Source of the DNA: Acanthopleura granulata
Lineage: Eukaryota > Mollusca > Polyplacophora > Chitonida > Chitonidae
Length of the DNA: 64,000 nucleotides
Direction: 5' to 3'
NCBI GenBank assembly: GCA_016165875.1
Contig: JABBOT010000005.1
Coordinates: 20,978,520 to 21,042,519 of the forward strand
The notes under the pieces are model-generated. The model was not told the origin of the DNA and made no database searches. It worked only from the letters and a program-made list of their open reading frames with translations. The translations under genes and the position numbers were made by a program. Of this stretch, positions 46,667-58,074 are shown piece after piece; position 1 is the stretch's first letter; every line of letters starts with the position of its first letter.

Positions 46667-47914
46667 CTTAAACGAAAGGAGATCAAATAATATCACCTTA
46701 GATATTTCGAAAGAGGGGTAGAAAAAGACCCTTATAAAGCCTTGGTAACACTACAAATAAACATTTAACCTCTAACTTTTAAGGGGCTATCGCACGTTTT
46801 GAATACGAAAATTTCACCCACGGCAGAATTATGGACAAATAAGTTAGCATTCATGTTTAATTATTCCTGCATCTTTTGAGTCACGACTGGTTTGTCCAGT
46901 TAAACTCATGTCGACCACCCAGTTGCAGTTTAATTACTGGCTCTAAATGATAGCGGAGAAAATTATCGCTAACAGAATAAAAGTGGCTTCAACATATGTT
47001 CACGGTGTGTTCTTTGATTCTCCTGCATACAGACGCATGTCCATGTAACCAGGCCCCTTATTCTATATTTCTAAGTTATAATCCATCTATAATCATTTGT
47101 TTAAGCTGAAACACCAGTAGATCTGTTGCAAGATGCTGATATCATCTGATATTTATCAGTATTTCTGATGTCTGATGCTCTTTGGTCTTATCGATTATAC
47201 CGTCTCCTAGTTTAAACAAGATCTGTCCACGATATGGCCGCAAAAGTGTGATCGTGGCGCTAAGCCTTAACCAAACAATTATTTTATACCTTCTGGAAAG
47301 AAATACCAGGATTGTAAATATGTTTAATGATACAGAAACCAGGAGGTCCGTGCTCTACAATGTACGATAGGTCTTCAGAAGACACCAAGTTTTGTGTACT
47401 TGGCATTCTAAAGTCGTCAGGTTTGTCTGTCGGAAGAGCTCGTTGTGAAGTACATTTACTGGAATTTCGTTACTGGAGGTATTAGACCTACGTGCCAATT
47501 GACGTTGTCATTTTGAAAGCTAGATTTTTAGCGTACAATTATATTTCGAGGGATCGTTACACCGCCAACTTATTTCGGTGTTGGAGACAAATTATTTATG
47601 CCGCACATGCTCAAAGTGTCTTTGTGCTTTGATATATTTCTATCCCAATTTCCACCTTAGATGGCTTTGCCCTGGAGGTTATTTTGTGCCAAGCCCGAGG
47701 AATGGATTTTTAGCGCAAGACAGGAAGTTCGGACTTCGGGGTCCCGATGGAAGTGTGTCACCAGCAGACAGGTATGATACAAACCATTGTCGTGCCGTGC
47801 GTACGACCGATCTGCATTTGGATGCCAGTTTTAGACTAGTGGTGTTTTAACTGGACTTGTGGTTCGTAAGAAACTATATGGCGTACCGACTGAAGGGAAG
47901 CTCTATATGTATAC
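46667..47914. other. Intron B11-B12
   Basis: No repeat or exon recognised; the open frames near 47182 and 47578 on the plus strand look like chance. Confidence 0.5.
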
Positions 47915-48142
47915 CTAGGGACAAGACAGTTTGTCTGTTCGTTCCGTTTAGGTAACTGGAGTGGATTTCTCTTTGGCCGAAGTTTGACCAGTACACGACG
48001 CTGTGGTTAGGGTTCACGGCCAGGGTTGGACTGTCACCCATCGGGTTAAATGTGCCCCACACTTTCTCAGTGTCAATATCAACTTGGTAAAACCGTGCAG
48101 CGATCAGATCTGTTAGCATAAAGTGATCTGTTGAAAGAAATT
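47915..48142 (-). CDS. Gene B exon B11: first blades of propeller 3
   Basis: 228 nt, entry phase 1, exit phase 1; acceptor TTTTCAG, donor CTAG|GTATAC. It encodes FMLTDLIAARFYQVDIDTEK and VVYWSNFGQREIHSSYLNGT. Confidence 0.94.
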
Positions 48143-49066
48143 CTGAAAAGAGACAGTAGAAAATACAACCTTTTTTAAAAAAGCTTGCATGCCTATGATA
48201 ATTGTTTCCTTTTCAGATAGTTCTAACTTCTGCCATTACGATACCGTAACATGAAATACAAACAGCCCTCAAATGCAAACCCAGCTAGGATAAGTACATT
48301 GTTTAGATAAAATCAATCAATAAGGTCGAATTCTAGCAGCAAGTCAATTACTAATACACTACCACCAAATGTTTCAGTTTAAATAATAAGTTGAAATAAT
48401 TGAGGTGCAATTACAATGGCTTAGTAATGCACACAATACACTACAATACAGGAATGCCTACAACGTAACACACTGCCTTAGTCTTAAATATTTACAATAT
48501 ACACTGTATACTGTGCACAAAAGAAACGCAACCAAGTTTCAGTGGTTATATTTCAACGAAGCGTGACTGCTGACATTCGTGGTCAATTGCGCATATCAAC
48601 ATTAATGACCGGTCTCGGTGAGGGTCAGGTGTTTTCACTTAAATTGACAAAAAGCTACAAACTTATGGGTTTCGGGCTTTGTGTAACCAACAGAAAGCAT
48701 GTTTGTTTGTCGTTTCATACATCATCGTATAGCGTAAAGTGTAGTGTGTCAGCTTTCGAACGAACGTCGTTTGATTGAGGTTGGAATATTTACCTTGTTT
48801 TATGGCCATTCATGTCAAGTTTGAGCTTATGTCCCAGGCATTGGAGTTATGTACCTTGTAGTATGTATGTCAGATAAAAATAGCGTTCGGACGATTCTGC
48901 TACCTATGGTTTGACCTTGCAGCAGCAGAGAACGCCTGACCGAACACTGCGGGAGTCACTCAAACGTATCTGCTTGCTGAGGGTATAGCGGCCTCTCTCT
49001 GATCTCCATAAACTCTCGTTTATTAAGAAGGTCATAATTAGTAGGTTTTTACAGTGGTATGTATAC
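48143..49066. other. Intron B10-B11
   Basis: No exon or known repeat recognised in about 0.9 kb. Confidence 0.5.
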
Positions 49067-49186
49067 CTGTGCTGCATGTTTGTCCGTCTGTCTGTAGCTC
49101 AAAGCCCAGTTCACACCTACACTCTCTGGTGGCGCCAGCTGTCGGCAGACAGTAGTGATCGCATCCACCGTTCTGAAAACACGCCC
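49067..49186 (-). CDS. Gene B exon B10: EGF-like domain 2
   Basis: 120 nt, entry phase 1, exit phase 1; acceptor CCACACAG, donor ACAG|GTATAC. It encodes [18 protein letters not shown], then [18 protein letters not shown], nearly identical to A10. Confidence 0.95.
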
Positions 49187-51016
49187 CTGTGTGGAGAAAA
49201 CACGGGACATCACTGACACCACATGAAAACACAGGAATATGACACTAAGACTGTGAGTTAACTGATCTTCTATTCCTATTTTGATGGAGCGTTCTAATTT
49301 ATTTCATTTTATTTTTTCAAATAAAAGCTGTACATGTTACAATCCAGCATTAAAAGTACAAGCTTTCTTACTTGGGAATAAATCCCAAGAGGCTAATATT
49401 ACCCTCTTTGAATGGATTAAATTTACAAATTTTATGTTTAAAACAAAGTTTACACGGACAATTAACAAAAGTGTAAAGTTAATAGAATATGATTTCATGG
49501 ACTAAGCGATAAGGTTTGTGAGGAAATATACCGGGAAAAAGAAAAAACAAATGGCTTCAAGTAGGCTGCAAAATGTTAGATAATGCGAGTAAGGTTTATA
49601 TGAGTTTGGTATGTGTTACCCCCAAATATGTTACACTAAATCAAGTAATTTTAGATCAAGGCATAATGCAAGTTATAGTATGCTTTTTATGAGATTACAT
49701 TATTTGACATAAGTTATTATACCAAGGTTTCGATATCTCTTTAGTGAGAAGTCCAACTTAAATTATAATTAAACATTACTCCGACAAACCTGCATATTTA
49801 ATCTCTGTCGATCTCATCTCCTGTTGTTTTGTGTGTATAGCAAAAATAGAGGTGCCGAACATGATCTCTACGTAGTTGTGCCATAAATATATATTTAGTT
49901 AGTATATAAATAGAGTTTATTACTGCATAGTCCGTCGAACATTGTTGACGTTTGCTGTTCCATTTTCCTGAAACGGAAAACGGGATCTATCTGTCGTCAA
50001 ATAGACGTTGATGTGATCGGAGAAACAGAATTACGTCTTGAAGTTTCGAGAGATTTGCTGTATCAATGATGCATACTAAAATACAATTGGTCCGATTACT
50101 GATACTTGTCGAACTCCCATGTTCACCTCACGGAAAGAAGTTTGACACTCATTATTACTGACAGAGTGCTTACGCCTTGCAAAACAACTTCTCAACCAGT
50201 TTTTAGGGAAACGGAATTTAGCAAACAGTGTTCTAGTAATATTTTGCGATCTACTGTATCTAATGCTTTGGAAAAGGAAAAGAAGGCTATATCACTCTGG
50301 TTGAATAAGAATACATATAGTAAGTTTTTCGCCCAGGGGAAATAGCTAAACCTCATGCTCACTAACTTTACCCACAGAATGATGCTGTAGGTTCACACCA
50401 GTTGAAGGCGCCTCATAATTTTGTTGTTAAAGTGAGGCATCTCTATGCATATGTCGACACAAAGCCGATCCATAAGTGTGCAAACGTATGCCAAAGCTGT
50501 GTACAAATGCCCCGGTATATAGACGGAGGGATAAAACTTAGGCATTTGTATCGCTACGCATGCAAGGAAAGAAAAAATGCTGAATTTCGCTTACAGCTAT
50601 AAAGGGCATGTGAAGTTTATCCACTATTCCTGTTATCCTGCGCCATGCATCATACGTTTTATAACACCAAAGCTAAAGGCGTAAAAAAAAATAAATAAAT
50701 AAAACCCAGCCCTCACGGACGTTTGGTACTTTCACTCGCTGATCTTGTATGCTACGATAGCGGAAGAAACACTCGTCCGATTGTTCACTTTCGAGTCGAC
50801 AATGGGAGATAACTGCGGTAGTATAAAACCACGAGGTCTTGTGCCGTGAGCTCGGTATATCAGTTTGTGAGTATGTGGCGTTCCTTTGCATTAACCTGTT
50901 ATTTTTACACACCATGTTTTGCAAAACATCACGCGACAAATAAAAGCCAAGAATCACTGTAAATGTATAATAATTAAATATGTTATTCAGTATAGTTACA
51001 CATCACACTTGCCTAC
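49187..51016. other. Intron B9-B10, partly alignable to the gene A intron
   Basis: Shared blocks: ATGAGTTTGGTATGTGTTAC (49600 and 12140), ATACCAAGGTTTCGATATC (49720 and 12250), ATCTCTACGTAG (49867 and 12808), ATAAAAGCCAAGAATCACTG (50940; diverged match near 15398). No exon between them. Confidence 0.7.
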
Positions 51017-51167
51017 CTCTTGTTTGCTGATGAAAATAATTATCTATTATGTCCAGGTCCACCAATGGTCCAGACGCAATAGTTGCGAATGCACGATGAA
51101 CTTCACCAGCTAGATATCCGGTGTTGATTAAAGCTCTATTTCCATGGGATGTCCAAAACACCATTTC
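51017..51167 (-). CDS. Gene B exon B9: last blade of propeller 2
   Basis: 151 nt, entry phase 0, exit phase 1; acceptor GCTACAG, donor AGAG|GTAGGC. It encodes EMVFWTSHGNRALINTGYLA, then DLDIIDNYFHQQTR. Confidence 0.93.
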
Positions 51168-52033
51168 CTGTAGCAAGAAGTTTATGACACAAAAGTATAA
51201 TTTGTTAGCAATATTTAATCAATGCTTTGCACACGCTGGACAACGCACACTACCATATTGCTGTTAACAGAAAACCACAATCTCAGCCAGTAAAGCCCTC
51301 AGCTAATTCTATCAAAACCGACCAAAACACACCAAGTGACACATTACACACGCCTAAGATGAAAGACTACTCAAGTGGAACACTGTCCGCCGAAAGCAAT
51401 TTGGCCCAAGCGCCGAAAAGCTTTTGTTATTTTCTGTAACACGCCACTGTTTTCCCTGGTGGCCTAAATAAGACGTTTCCCTTATTTTTCAAGTTTTGTA
51501 ACTTTTTCTTCCGTTTTCATCTGGGTGAAAACATTTCTGACCTGCAGTGGTGGAAACCTTTTCACTCAGGTAGAAACTCGTGTGAAACGAGAAGTCTCGC
51601 TCTCGCTCCCGAGAAAAAGAATGATTACTAAAGAATGTCAGCATGAGTAGAAGAAAATATTTGGTATCCGCTGTCATAAGACGCACTTGAACACGCTTTT
51701 CCCCCAACTTTGAAGCAGAACTAGGCATCATGTCTCACGTGAGTGTCCACCTAGGAGGAAACATTTACACGCAGGTGAAAACTATTTTCATCCAGTTGAA
51801 AACCTTTACACACATGTAGAAAGGTCTCCACTCATTTGGAAATCGAATAAAACTTAACAAACTTAAGGAAAATGGGAAATGTCGCACATGGACCAATGCG
51901 GTTTTCAATGTGATCCTAAAGCAACAGCTTAGCTAAAAGCCGTGTAACGTAACAACAGGAAATGGTGTGTCTTCATAAGCTTTGGACGGACTTATGTATA
52001 TAAGCGGAAAATGTTCCGGATGATGGCCTTTAC

Positions 52034-52151
52034 CTTGTGCACCACCACGCCTCTGTTGTTGTTGTTCTCGAGAACATCTTCAATGGCGGTCCTTTGACCA
52101 GTTCCATTCATATACACGCTCTTTACTTTATCTCCGTCAGTCCAGAATACC
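52034..52151 (-). CDS. Gene B exon B8: propeller 2 blade
   Basis: 118 nt, entry phase 2, exit phase 0; acceptor TTCAAAG, donor AAG|GTAAAG. It encodes VFWTDGDKVKSVYMNGTGQR, then ENNNNRGVVVHK; one codon longer than A8. Confidence 0.91.
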
Positions 52152-52379
52152 CTTTGAAACAAAAAGCACATGAATACAGGAATTTTCTACCCTGCTGAAA
52201 ACAATTAGAATATTGAAATATTTCGATATTATTCATATACTTTAAAAACAAATACATTAAGTATAAAGGTATAACTCTCATTTGCGGTCATGTGGAATAT
52301 TTGGCCTGGTAAATTCATATTACAATGTAGTTCATTATGATTCAACATGTGCATTTCAAACAAACCGCTTTAGGCTTAA

Positions 52380-52512
52380 GGAAACCTGCGGATGGTCGTG
52401 GCTTTCCTCCGGGCTCTGCTCGGTTTCCTCCCACCATATTGCCGGTAGCCGTGGTGTAAGTTAAATATTCTTGACCACAGCGTGGAGCACCAATCAAGTA
52501 AATAAATTAAGC
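52380..52512 (+). repeat. SINE family 1, 3' half
   Basis: ACCTGCGGATGGTCGTGGCT, CGGTTTCCTCCCACCATATT, TGTAAGTTAAATATTCTTGA and CACCAATCAAGTAAATAAAT. Confidence 0.88.
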
Positions 52513-52684
52513 TTTATGACGTATGTGGCATTTTAGCTTTCAATCAAATGTTTGTAGCCATCTTTCTTTTTCCATGTTTGTATACTGCTCTTAAGGAGTC
52601 ATGTGTTACGTTTCTTTCGATATGTAGATAAGGTTACAAAAACACCCAATTATATTTTATTCTTTTAAGCACCCAAATACTTAC

Positions 52685-52816
52685 TTTTGCTTTACTGGGT
52701 CACAGTGAATACCTCCTTGGTTGTTACCAGTGGAGATCAGTGTCCTCACCGATTGTGGGCTATCATAGGGGGCGCTTTTGATTTTTGCAGGTGATTGGCT
52801 GACCCAGAAGATTTGT
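52685..52816 (-). CDS. Gene B exon B7: propeller 2 blade
   Basis: 132 nt, entry phase 2, exit phase 2; acceptor TCCACAG, donor CAAAA|GTAAGT. It encodes QIFWVSQSPAKIKSAPYDSP and GGIHCDPVKQ. Confidence 0.93.
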
Positions 52817-53530
52817 CTGTGGACGACACAAAAGAGGTTAACAGTTATAGGAAGGTCTGTGTCTGTTTTGTACGTGACTGAATTGGGACATGGACAATTC
52901 GCTTAAAAGTTTCCGAAAGAATCAACCGACACTACATATTCATATTTTTCTACATATTCAGAAAAATACAGCTGTCTTTGGATTTCAGTTCACTTTGCTA
53001 GTTTGTTTATTTTAACTCAGGTTCCTCCTAAAGAACGTAACAAATGCATTTATTGTCTGTTTGGGCCTACACTCCAGAGAGTTCAGTCAAATCAAGAGAA
53101 TGTGGCATCAGCCGGATTCGAAACACCGAACATGTAAACATTAAAACACCTTCCCAAATTCGGCCCAGTATACTCAGACTACAAAAAAGACATGTATGTC
53201 TTTACTACCAATTTACAGGTAGTAATTTGCTAAGAACGTTTCTCGAGTGGTGCACGCTTTCTTTCCCGGGCCTATAGGAAAATTGGTCTTTCGTCCAATT
53301 TGCTATGATAGTGGAACACACCCTCCTCCCCCATTTCTTGAAATTACGGCTATCATATCAAATCCCAAGGGGAGAAAGTTATTGCCAGTTAAAATAGCCA
53401 AATTTTTGTATCTCAGGGTCTTAAAAATATGCACCCTATCAGATAATATTTTACAGTTCAAAAAGTCCCTGGAAAGAAAAAAAAATTCCATGAAAATCAA
53501 GAGTTCACATTAAAACGGATGCCGACTGAC
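52817..53530. other. Intron B6-B7
   Basis: No exon or repeat recognised; the plus-strand open frames at 53044-53513 look like chance. Confidence 0.5.
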
Positions 53531-53684
53531 CTTGTGAAGGGGTCAAGGGTTATAGGTCCCAATGCATTGGTTGAGGAGATGACCACCGTTGACGGACCGC
53601 CAGAACCGACGACGTAAGACTTGATTTGATTAGCGCGCGAGTCTGTCCAGTAAACTGTCTCAGTGAGCCAATCATAACTCAGAC
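53531..53684 (-). CDS. Gene B exon B6: propeller 2 blade with textbook YWTD
   Basis: 154 nt, entry phase 1, exit phase 2; acceptor GCCCCAG, donor CAAG|GTCAGT. It encodes GLSYDWLTETVYWTDSRANQ, then VVISSTNALGPITLDPFTR. Confidence 0.96.
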
Positions 53685-53790
53685 CTGGGGCGGCGAAATG
53701 AATAAAATTATATATAATATAAAAACAAAGAAACAAAATAGCGTACACCATCAAATAATGAAGAGTGATATTTTCGTAGGCAAACTTTAC

Positions 53791-54051
53791 CTTCGACGCT
53801 CCCAGCCGATGTGACTATAGCGCTGGAATTTCCGGTGTTCAGGTCAAAGCCAGAGATTTGATGACGGCCCTTGTCTGCATAAAAAATCCTCCGGCGTCCG
53901 GAGTCTGCGGAGACGGCAGTAATGTTTATACCATCAGAAACCGGACACAAAGGCGTGACAGGGTCATTCAGCTGTGTGACGGTTATATTTGTGAGACATA
54001 CGTGCGTTTTGTTTGCAAAGGTTATCATCCGTGGCGAATACACAGTGGAGC
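53791..54051 (-). CDS. Gene B exon B5: start of propeller 2
   Basis: 261 nt, entry phase 1, exit phase 1; acceptor TTTTCAG, donor GAAG|GTAAAG. It encodes YSPRMITFANKTHVCLTNIT, RRRIFYADKGRHQISGFDLN and ends TSAGSVEG. Confidence 0.95.
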
Positions 54052-54147
54052 CTGAAAAGACACGATTGTAAAATCATACCCGTTAGCAAACAGTAGTTTA
54101 CAGTTTATCATCCATCACATTTCCATTCGAAACCTTATCCATAGACT

Positions 54148-54574
54148 TAGCTCCAGGTAGCACCGAAGCTCTTGCACTCATTACGTTCAGAGTACACAGC
54201 TTCAAGAGTTGTAACTGTAAAATCATGTAGTTCTGCCAGTTACGTAGCAACAGCTCAGACTCATGGCAACTAGAAAACCACAAAGGCAGTGGTCTTACCT
54301 TCGTCCTTTACCCTCATGCCAGCCTCAAAGTGCGAAGGTCCATGTTGTGGATGCCAGTCCGCTGCAATCGCCGTTACACTCTCAACGACTCGGTTATGTT
54401 ATGTGGTGGCGAGACTTTCGCTTTCTTACAGTAAACCGATCGCTGTCTCGCACAACAGCACATAACCGAGTCGTTGAGACAGTAACAACTTACTACGACT
54501 TTGCAGTTACAGCTCCTGTATTCTCAGTGCTGTAAATGTAATGAGAGTAAGAACTTCGGAGCTACCTGGAGCTA
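54148..54574. mobile_element. Foldback element with roughly 200-bp inverted arms (MULE-like)
   Basis: The ends are TAGCTCCAGGTAGC (54148) and its complement GCTACCTGGAGCTA (to 54574). The inner arms CTCAACGACTCGGTTATGTT and CATAACCGAGTCGTTGAGAC nearly close the hairpin around a spacer of about 30 bp, and outer-arm similarity continues through GAGTTGTAACTGTAAAATCA versus its partner. The flanks CCATAGACT and TCATGGACT look like a 9-bp target duplication. The gene A intron has CCATCGACT once at the same place (near 17653), the empty site. Long inverted repeats plus 9-bp duplications are typical of Mutator-like elements; no transposase is present. Confidence 0.85.
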
Positions 54575-54995
54575 TCATGGACTATTTTCATACCTAACTT
54601 ATCCACTGCCGCCCACATGCCTAATCAACATCTTTACCATCGACTGTTTTCAATCAACCTCTCCCCTATTGCTCAACGCCTTAATCATCGATTACAATCC
54701 CACTCAACCATTTGACTTTCGATAATATTCTCAGTCAGCCATTGATTACATTCTAAATATGATTCTCATGAACGCGTCACAAGCCGAATAGAGTTGGGAA
54801 CATGATCGGCCTACGGTCGGCTGAGGGTCAGCGTATCATCGGACTACGAAGGTCGTGGGATTTATAGTTAGGGTTCGAATGTACTGTATTACACATTGTG
54901 CCAGGTTTGGAATAGCTAATACAAATTGTCAGTTTCTCTCTAACCGCGATTCATCGTTTTGCTTGCATAACGGTGTCACACTTAAGATCACTCAC

Positions 54996-55109
54996 CTGTA
55001 CAAGATCTTCTATCCGTGGATAAAGTAAATCCATCCTGGCACAAGCATTTGGCGGTAGTAGAGTCATCTTTCACACAGAAGTGTTCACAATTTAAATGTC
55101 TGCAAAGAT
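54996..55109 (-). CDS. Gene B exon B4: EGF-like domain 1
   Basis: 114 nt, entry phase 1, exit phase 1; acceptor TTGCACAG, donor ACAG|GTGAGT. It encodes NLCRHLNCEHFCVKDDST, then KCLCQDGFTLSTDRRSC with six cysteines. Confidence 0.94.
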
Positions 55110-55195
55110 CTGTGCAAAAAGAACAGCATTACTTCAGTAATATATTTGATCTGTGACGTTCGGATAAATATTGGCTCTAGGAAAGATGTGGGTTA

Positions 55196-55385
55196 TTCAT
55201 TTATTTATTTATTTGATTGGTGTTTGACGCCGTACTCAAGAATATTTCACTTATACGACAGCAGCCAGCATTTGTGGGAGGAAACCGGGCAGAGAGTTTT
55301 CCTGGGCCCTATCCGGTTTCCTCCCACCAATGCTGGCTGCTGTCGTATAAGTGAAAAATCCTTGAGCACGGCGTAATACTCGCGA
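55196..55385. repeat. Inverted pair of SINE family 1 tails (hairpin)
   Basis: The arm 55227-55288 and the reverse complement of 55313-55374 match over 62 bp with about four mismatches, separated by 24 bp. Each arm is the family 1 3' end (CTCAAGAATATTTCACTTAT and ATAAGTGAAAAATCCTTGAG). A (TTTA)n run lies on the left. Confidence 0.92.
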
Positions 55386-56109
55386 TATATTTAAACGCTT
55401 TAAATTATAAACTGGCAAATTATAAATTGTTCCCGGCAACAGCCAACTTCGTGTCCATTTCCCAGACTGCTCTTGTGAAATCCTTATGTGTTCTGTTCTA
55501 CAACTTCAACTGTAACTCCCTTTAAAAGCCAAAACGGTATTTTCACCTCTGAATTATATATTTATGTCCTCATGTATTATAATAGCGTAAAACGAAGATC
55601 CGCGATTCCGCTTCTATTCCGTTTTCACGATGCCAACTCTGACAATGAGTTACATTATGTGGTCGACACGCTGACATTGTAAAAGCTGTGAAGTGGTTTA
55701 CATAAACGATATTTGAAGTGAATTAACATTCTATATGTTTTGTAAAGATAAGTTCTCTCGTAGCCTGTTAAGTTCATACGCGGCCAGTAACTAGGTCCAT
55801 TAACTCTGTACTTTCCCGCCAAAGATTTCATTACAAGCACAACATGTAGTAAATATAATCAATGTTATACAGTGAGAGCAGTTAAAAGTAACGGCAGATT
55901 GCTTGTTTTATTTGCGGTTAATCCTACGTTTCCGATCTATATGTGATCACAACTACATCGCTTCAAGTCTTGTCTAACTGATGTTCCACCGCTCAAACGT
56001 GTTCATTAAAATCGGTCTTACATGTACCTATTCTCCCAATAAAGAATCAGTGGCCAGAATCCTGGACTTCCCCAGCTTTCAAGTTTCAGTTACAAGACGA
56101 GGAGGATTC
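55386..56109. other. Intron B3-B4, middle
   Basis: No exon or repeat recognised. Confidence 0.5.
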
Positions 56110-56400
56110 CTTAGAATGTATATATATACTGCCTCTTTTTGTGGCAGGGCGAGTCCATTCCGCCAAAGTGCTGCCGTCGCTGTAATATCATGCTGAAGAC
56201 ACAAGACATGACACCTTGACGAGTCGCATCATAATGACATCCGACCGACCAAATCTATTTCCTTGCTCTAATCTCCCAGTGTTGAGTGCCATGAAACGAG
56301 GCAGCAAGAAATACCTTTTTTAAAGCCTTTCGTATGACGGGACCCGGGCTTGAACCTGGATCTCCCGGCCTCGAGGTTGACACTCTCACCACATGGACCC
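56110..56400 (-). repeat. SINE family 2, near full length
   Basis: Reversed order: TGGCAGGGCGAGTCCATTCC, GCCAAAGTGCTGCCGTCGCT, ATCATGCTGAAGACACAAGA, ACCAAATCTATTTCCTTGCT, then CGTATGACGGGACCCGGGCT and GAACCTGGATCTCCCGGCC (the reversed tRNA-like head). Confidence 0.86.
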
Positions 56401-56679
56401 ACTTGCATGAAGCCCTCTTAACGTTAAGAGCATGTAACTACCATATGAACCAGCATTGGAGGTATGGTAGATTCATGCTCATAACTTAAAGATTACTTCG
56501 TGCAAGTGGGCCCTGGCAACCGAGGCGGTTTGGCTCAAACATGATAGATGCTCCAAAGGTAGGTTTGAATAGAAATCCCTTTCTTCGCAACTGTCAGGTA
56601 GAACGTCGCCATGGTAATTACGTGCCCGTATTGGGCTTTGTTAAACGAGTTCCAGTGCGCGATGACACGATGACGATGG

Positions 56680-56840
56680 ACGATGGAAATGCTTGCTCTC
56701 CTGGTCGCAAGTGCCAGCAAGATGCGGATGGGCATGGGTTTCTCATGAGCTCTGTCCGATTTTCTTCCATCATGGCCGAAGTCGGGTATATATAAGTGAA
56801 ATACTCATGGGGACAGCATAAAACATCAATGAAATAAAAC
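56680..56840 (+). repeat. SINE family 1, 3' half, degenerate
   Basis: GATGCGGATGGGCATGGGTT, GAGCTCTGTCCGATTTTCTT, ATATAAGTGAAATACTCATG and AAAACATCAATGAAATAAAA; it ends about 30 bp from exon B3, as the family 1 copy at 21590-21727 ends next to A3. Confidence 0.82.
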
Positions 56841-56870
56841 AAAGTAAACTAAAAAAGAAAGAACATTAAC

Positions 56871-57018
56871 TTTCTAAGGCAGGTTGGTTTTCTTCGGCGT
56901 AAACTGCTATGCCTCTGGGACTCCCATAATCACTGTCGATCGAGTCATCAATGGCCCCCGAGTTTGAATCTAACACATACACTTTGTCATTTTCTTGGTC
57001 GGTCACAAACAGCAAATT
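56871..57018 (-). CDS. Gene B exon B3: last blade of propeller 1
   Basis: 148 nt, entry phase 0, exit phase 1; acceptor CTTAACAG, donor GAAA|GTTAAT (weak). It encodes NLLFVTDQENDKVYVLDSNS, then GSPRGIAVYAEENQPAL. Confidence 0.93.
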
Positions 57019-57424
57019 CTGTTAAGATATAAAGAAACTATACGATTAATCCGATCATTCAAAAACTTATTGCCGTTAACGATAATATGTAAATTTAAAG
57101 TTTAAATAATTTAAACAAGTTGTAAAGTCTAATAATCACGAAATCAGGTTTTGTTTATACATGAATTATTTACATATTTACTTAATGGTTTTATTGGCAT
57201 TTTACATAAGCTTACAGTTGAAAAAAAAATAAGCCGCTTCTCTTTGCCAGTCATCTGATAAACCTTCGGCGGTAAAGCCGTAGACGAAGAGAAACCAGCG
57301 AAGACTGAGTTCAAGCATGTGACCTTCATGTTCAAACAGCCTGGATTAATGCCTGACAAAAAGAGTTACTATTTGACCATTTACATGAGCTGTGAGAAGA
57401 AAAGCCCAACTGATCGCGTCCTAC

Positions 57425-57677
57425 CTTGTAATAAGCGATACCATAGAACTGCGCCGCGTTCCGTTTCCACAGAACACTGCGATCTTGCCCGTCACTGTCA
57501 CAATATTCCACGGTCTCTTTCAAACGATCCACCCAGTAAATCCTGCCTGAGTCTATGTCAATGGTCAGGGCTCTGGGCTGGAACAGACCGTCCACGGCTA
57601 TGACCTCCGGAGATGCTCCTCCCAGGCTGGTTCGCTTTATCAGCGGCGTAACTCCTACTTCCGTCCAGAATAAATAT
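57425..57677 (-). CDS. Gene B exon B2: propeller 1 blades
   Basis: 253 nt, entry phase 2, exit phase 0; acceptor CATGCAG, donor CAAG|GTAGGA. It encodes YLFWTEVGVTPLIKRTSLGG, VDGLFQPRALTIDIDSGRIY and WVDRLKETVEYCDSDGQDR. It needs an upstream exon equivalent to A1. Confidence 0.95.
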
Positions 57678-58074
57678 CTGCATGATAAAGTGAGAAAAAC
57701 TCCGCTGACAAGGACTTTTATATGCACAAGGCTATACAATGGTAACATTACCACAACACATAAGAATGCACGCGCCTGTGCAAAACTTAATTAGCAGAAT
57801 TAACAAAATTAGCAGAACACCGCATAATTGGATGAACAAGAAGTAACACATGCCGTTGGTCAAAAAACTGCTGAGCTTGCGAAAAAATTTTATATGCACT
57901 GAGACAGAAAAAATTAACATTCAGTGGGTTATTTTAAATATACATAAATAAGCCACATTCCCGGGTCATTCTTAGAATGAACAGTGATCATTATTTAATC
58001 AGTCCATTTATATTTTAGTTAGATTGAGACTCTCTATGCAGCATCATACACGAGATATTCTGACGTATGGGAAA
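57678..58074. other. Start of the intron upstream of B2
   Basis: Nothing recognised. Confidence 0.5.

Larger units (their letters stand above)
37992..57677 (-). other. Gene B: LRP-like single-pass receptor, 3'-complete
   Basis: Seventeen exons, B2 (57425-57677) to B18 (37992-38082), join in one frame of about 865 codons ending in TAG. Order: rest of propeller 1 (B2-B3), EGF1 (B4), propeller 2 (B5-B9), EGF2 (B10), propeller 3 (B11-B15), EGF3 (B16), transmembrane helix (B17) and tail (B18). The A1 equivalent and signal peptide probably lie beyond 64000. Known LRPs that signal or endocytose carry NPxY or PPPSPxS motifs; the roughly 32-residue tail here has neither. The gene is head to tail with gene A: its stop is 12.2 kb from exon A1. 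No LDLa repeats lie between EGF3 and the membrane. Role by family: cell-surface ligand binding; the ligand is unknown. Confidence 0.93.
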
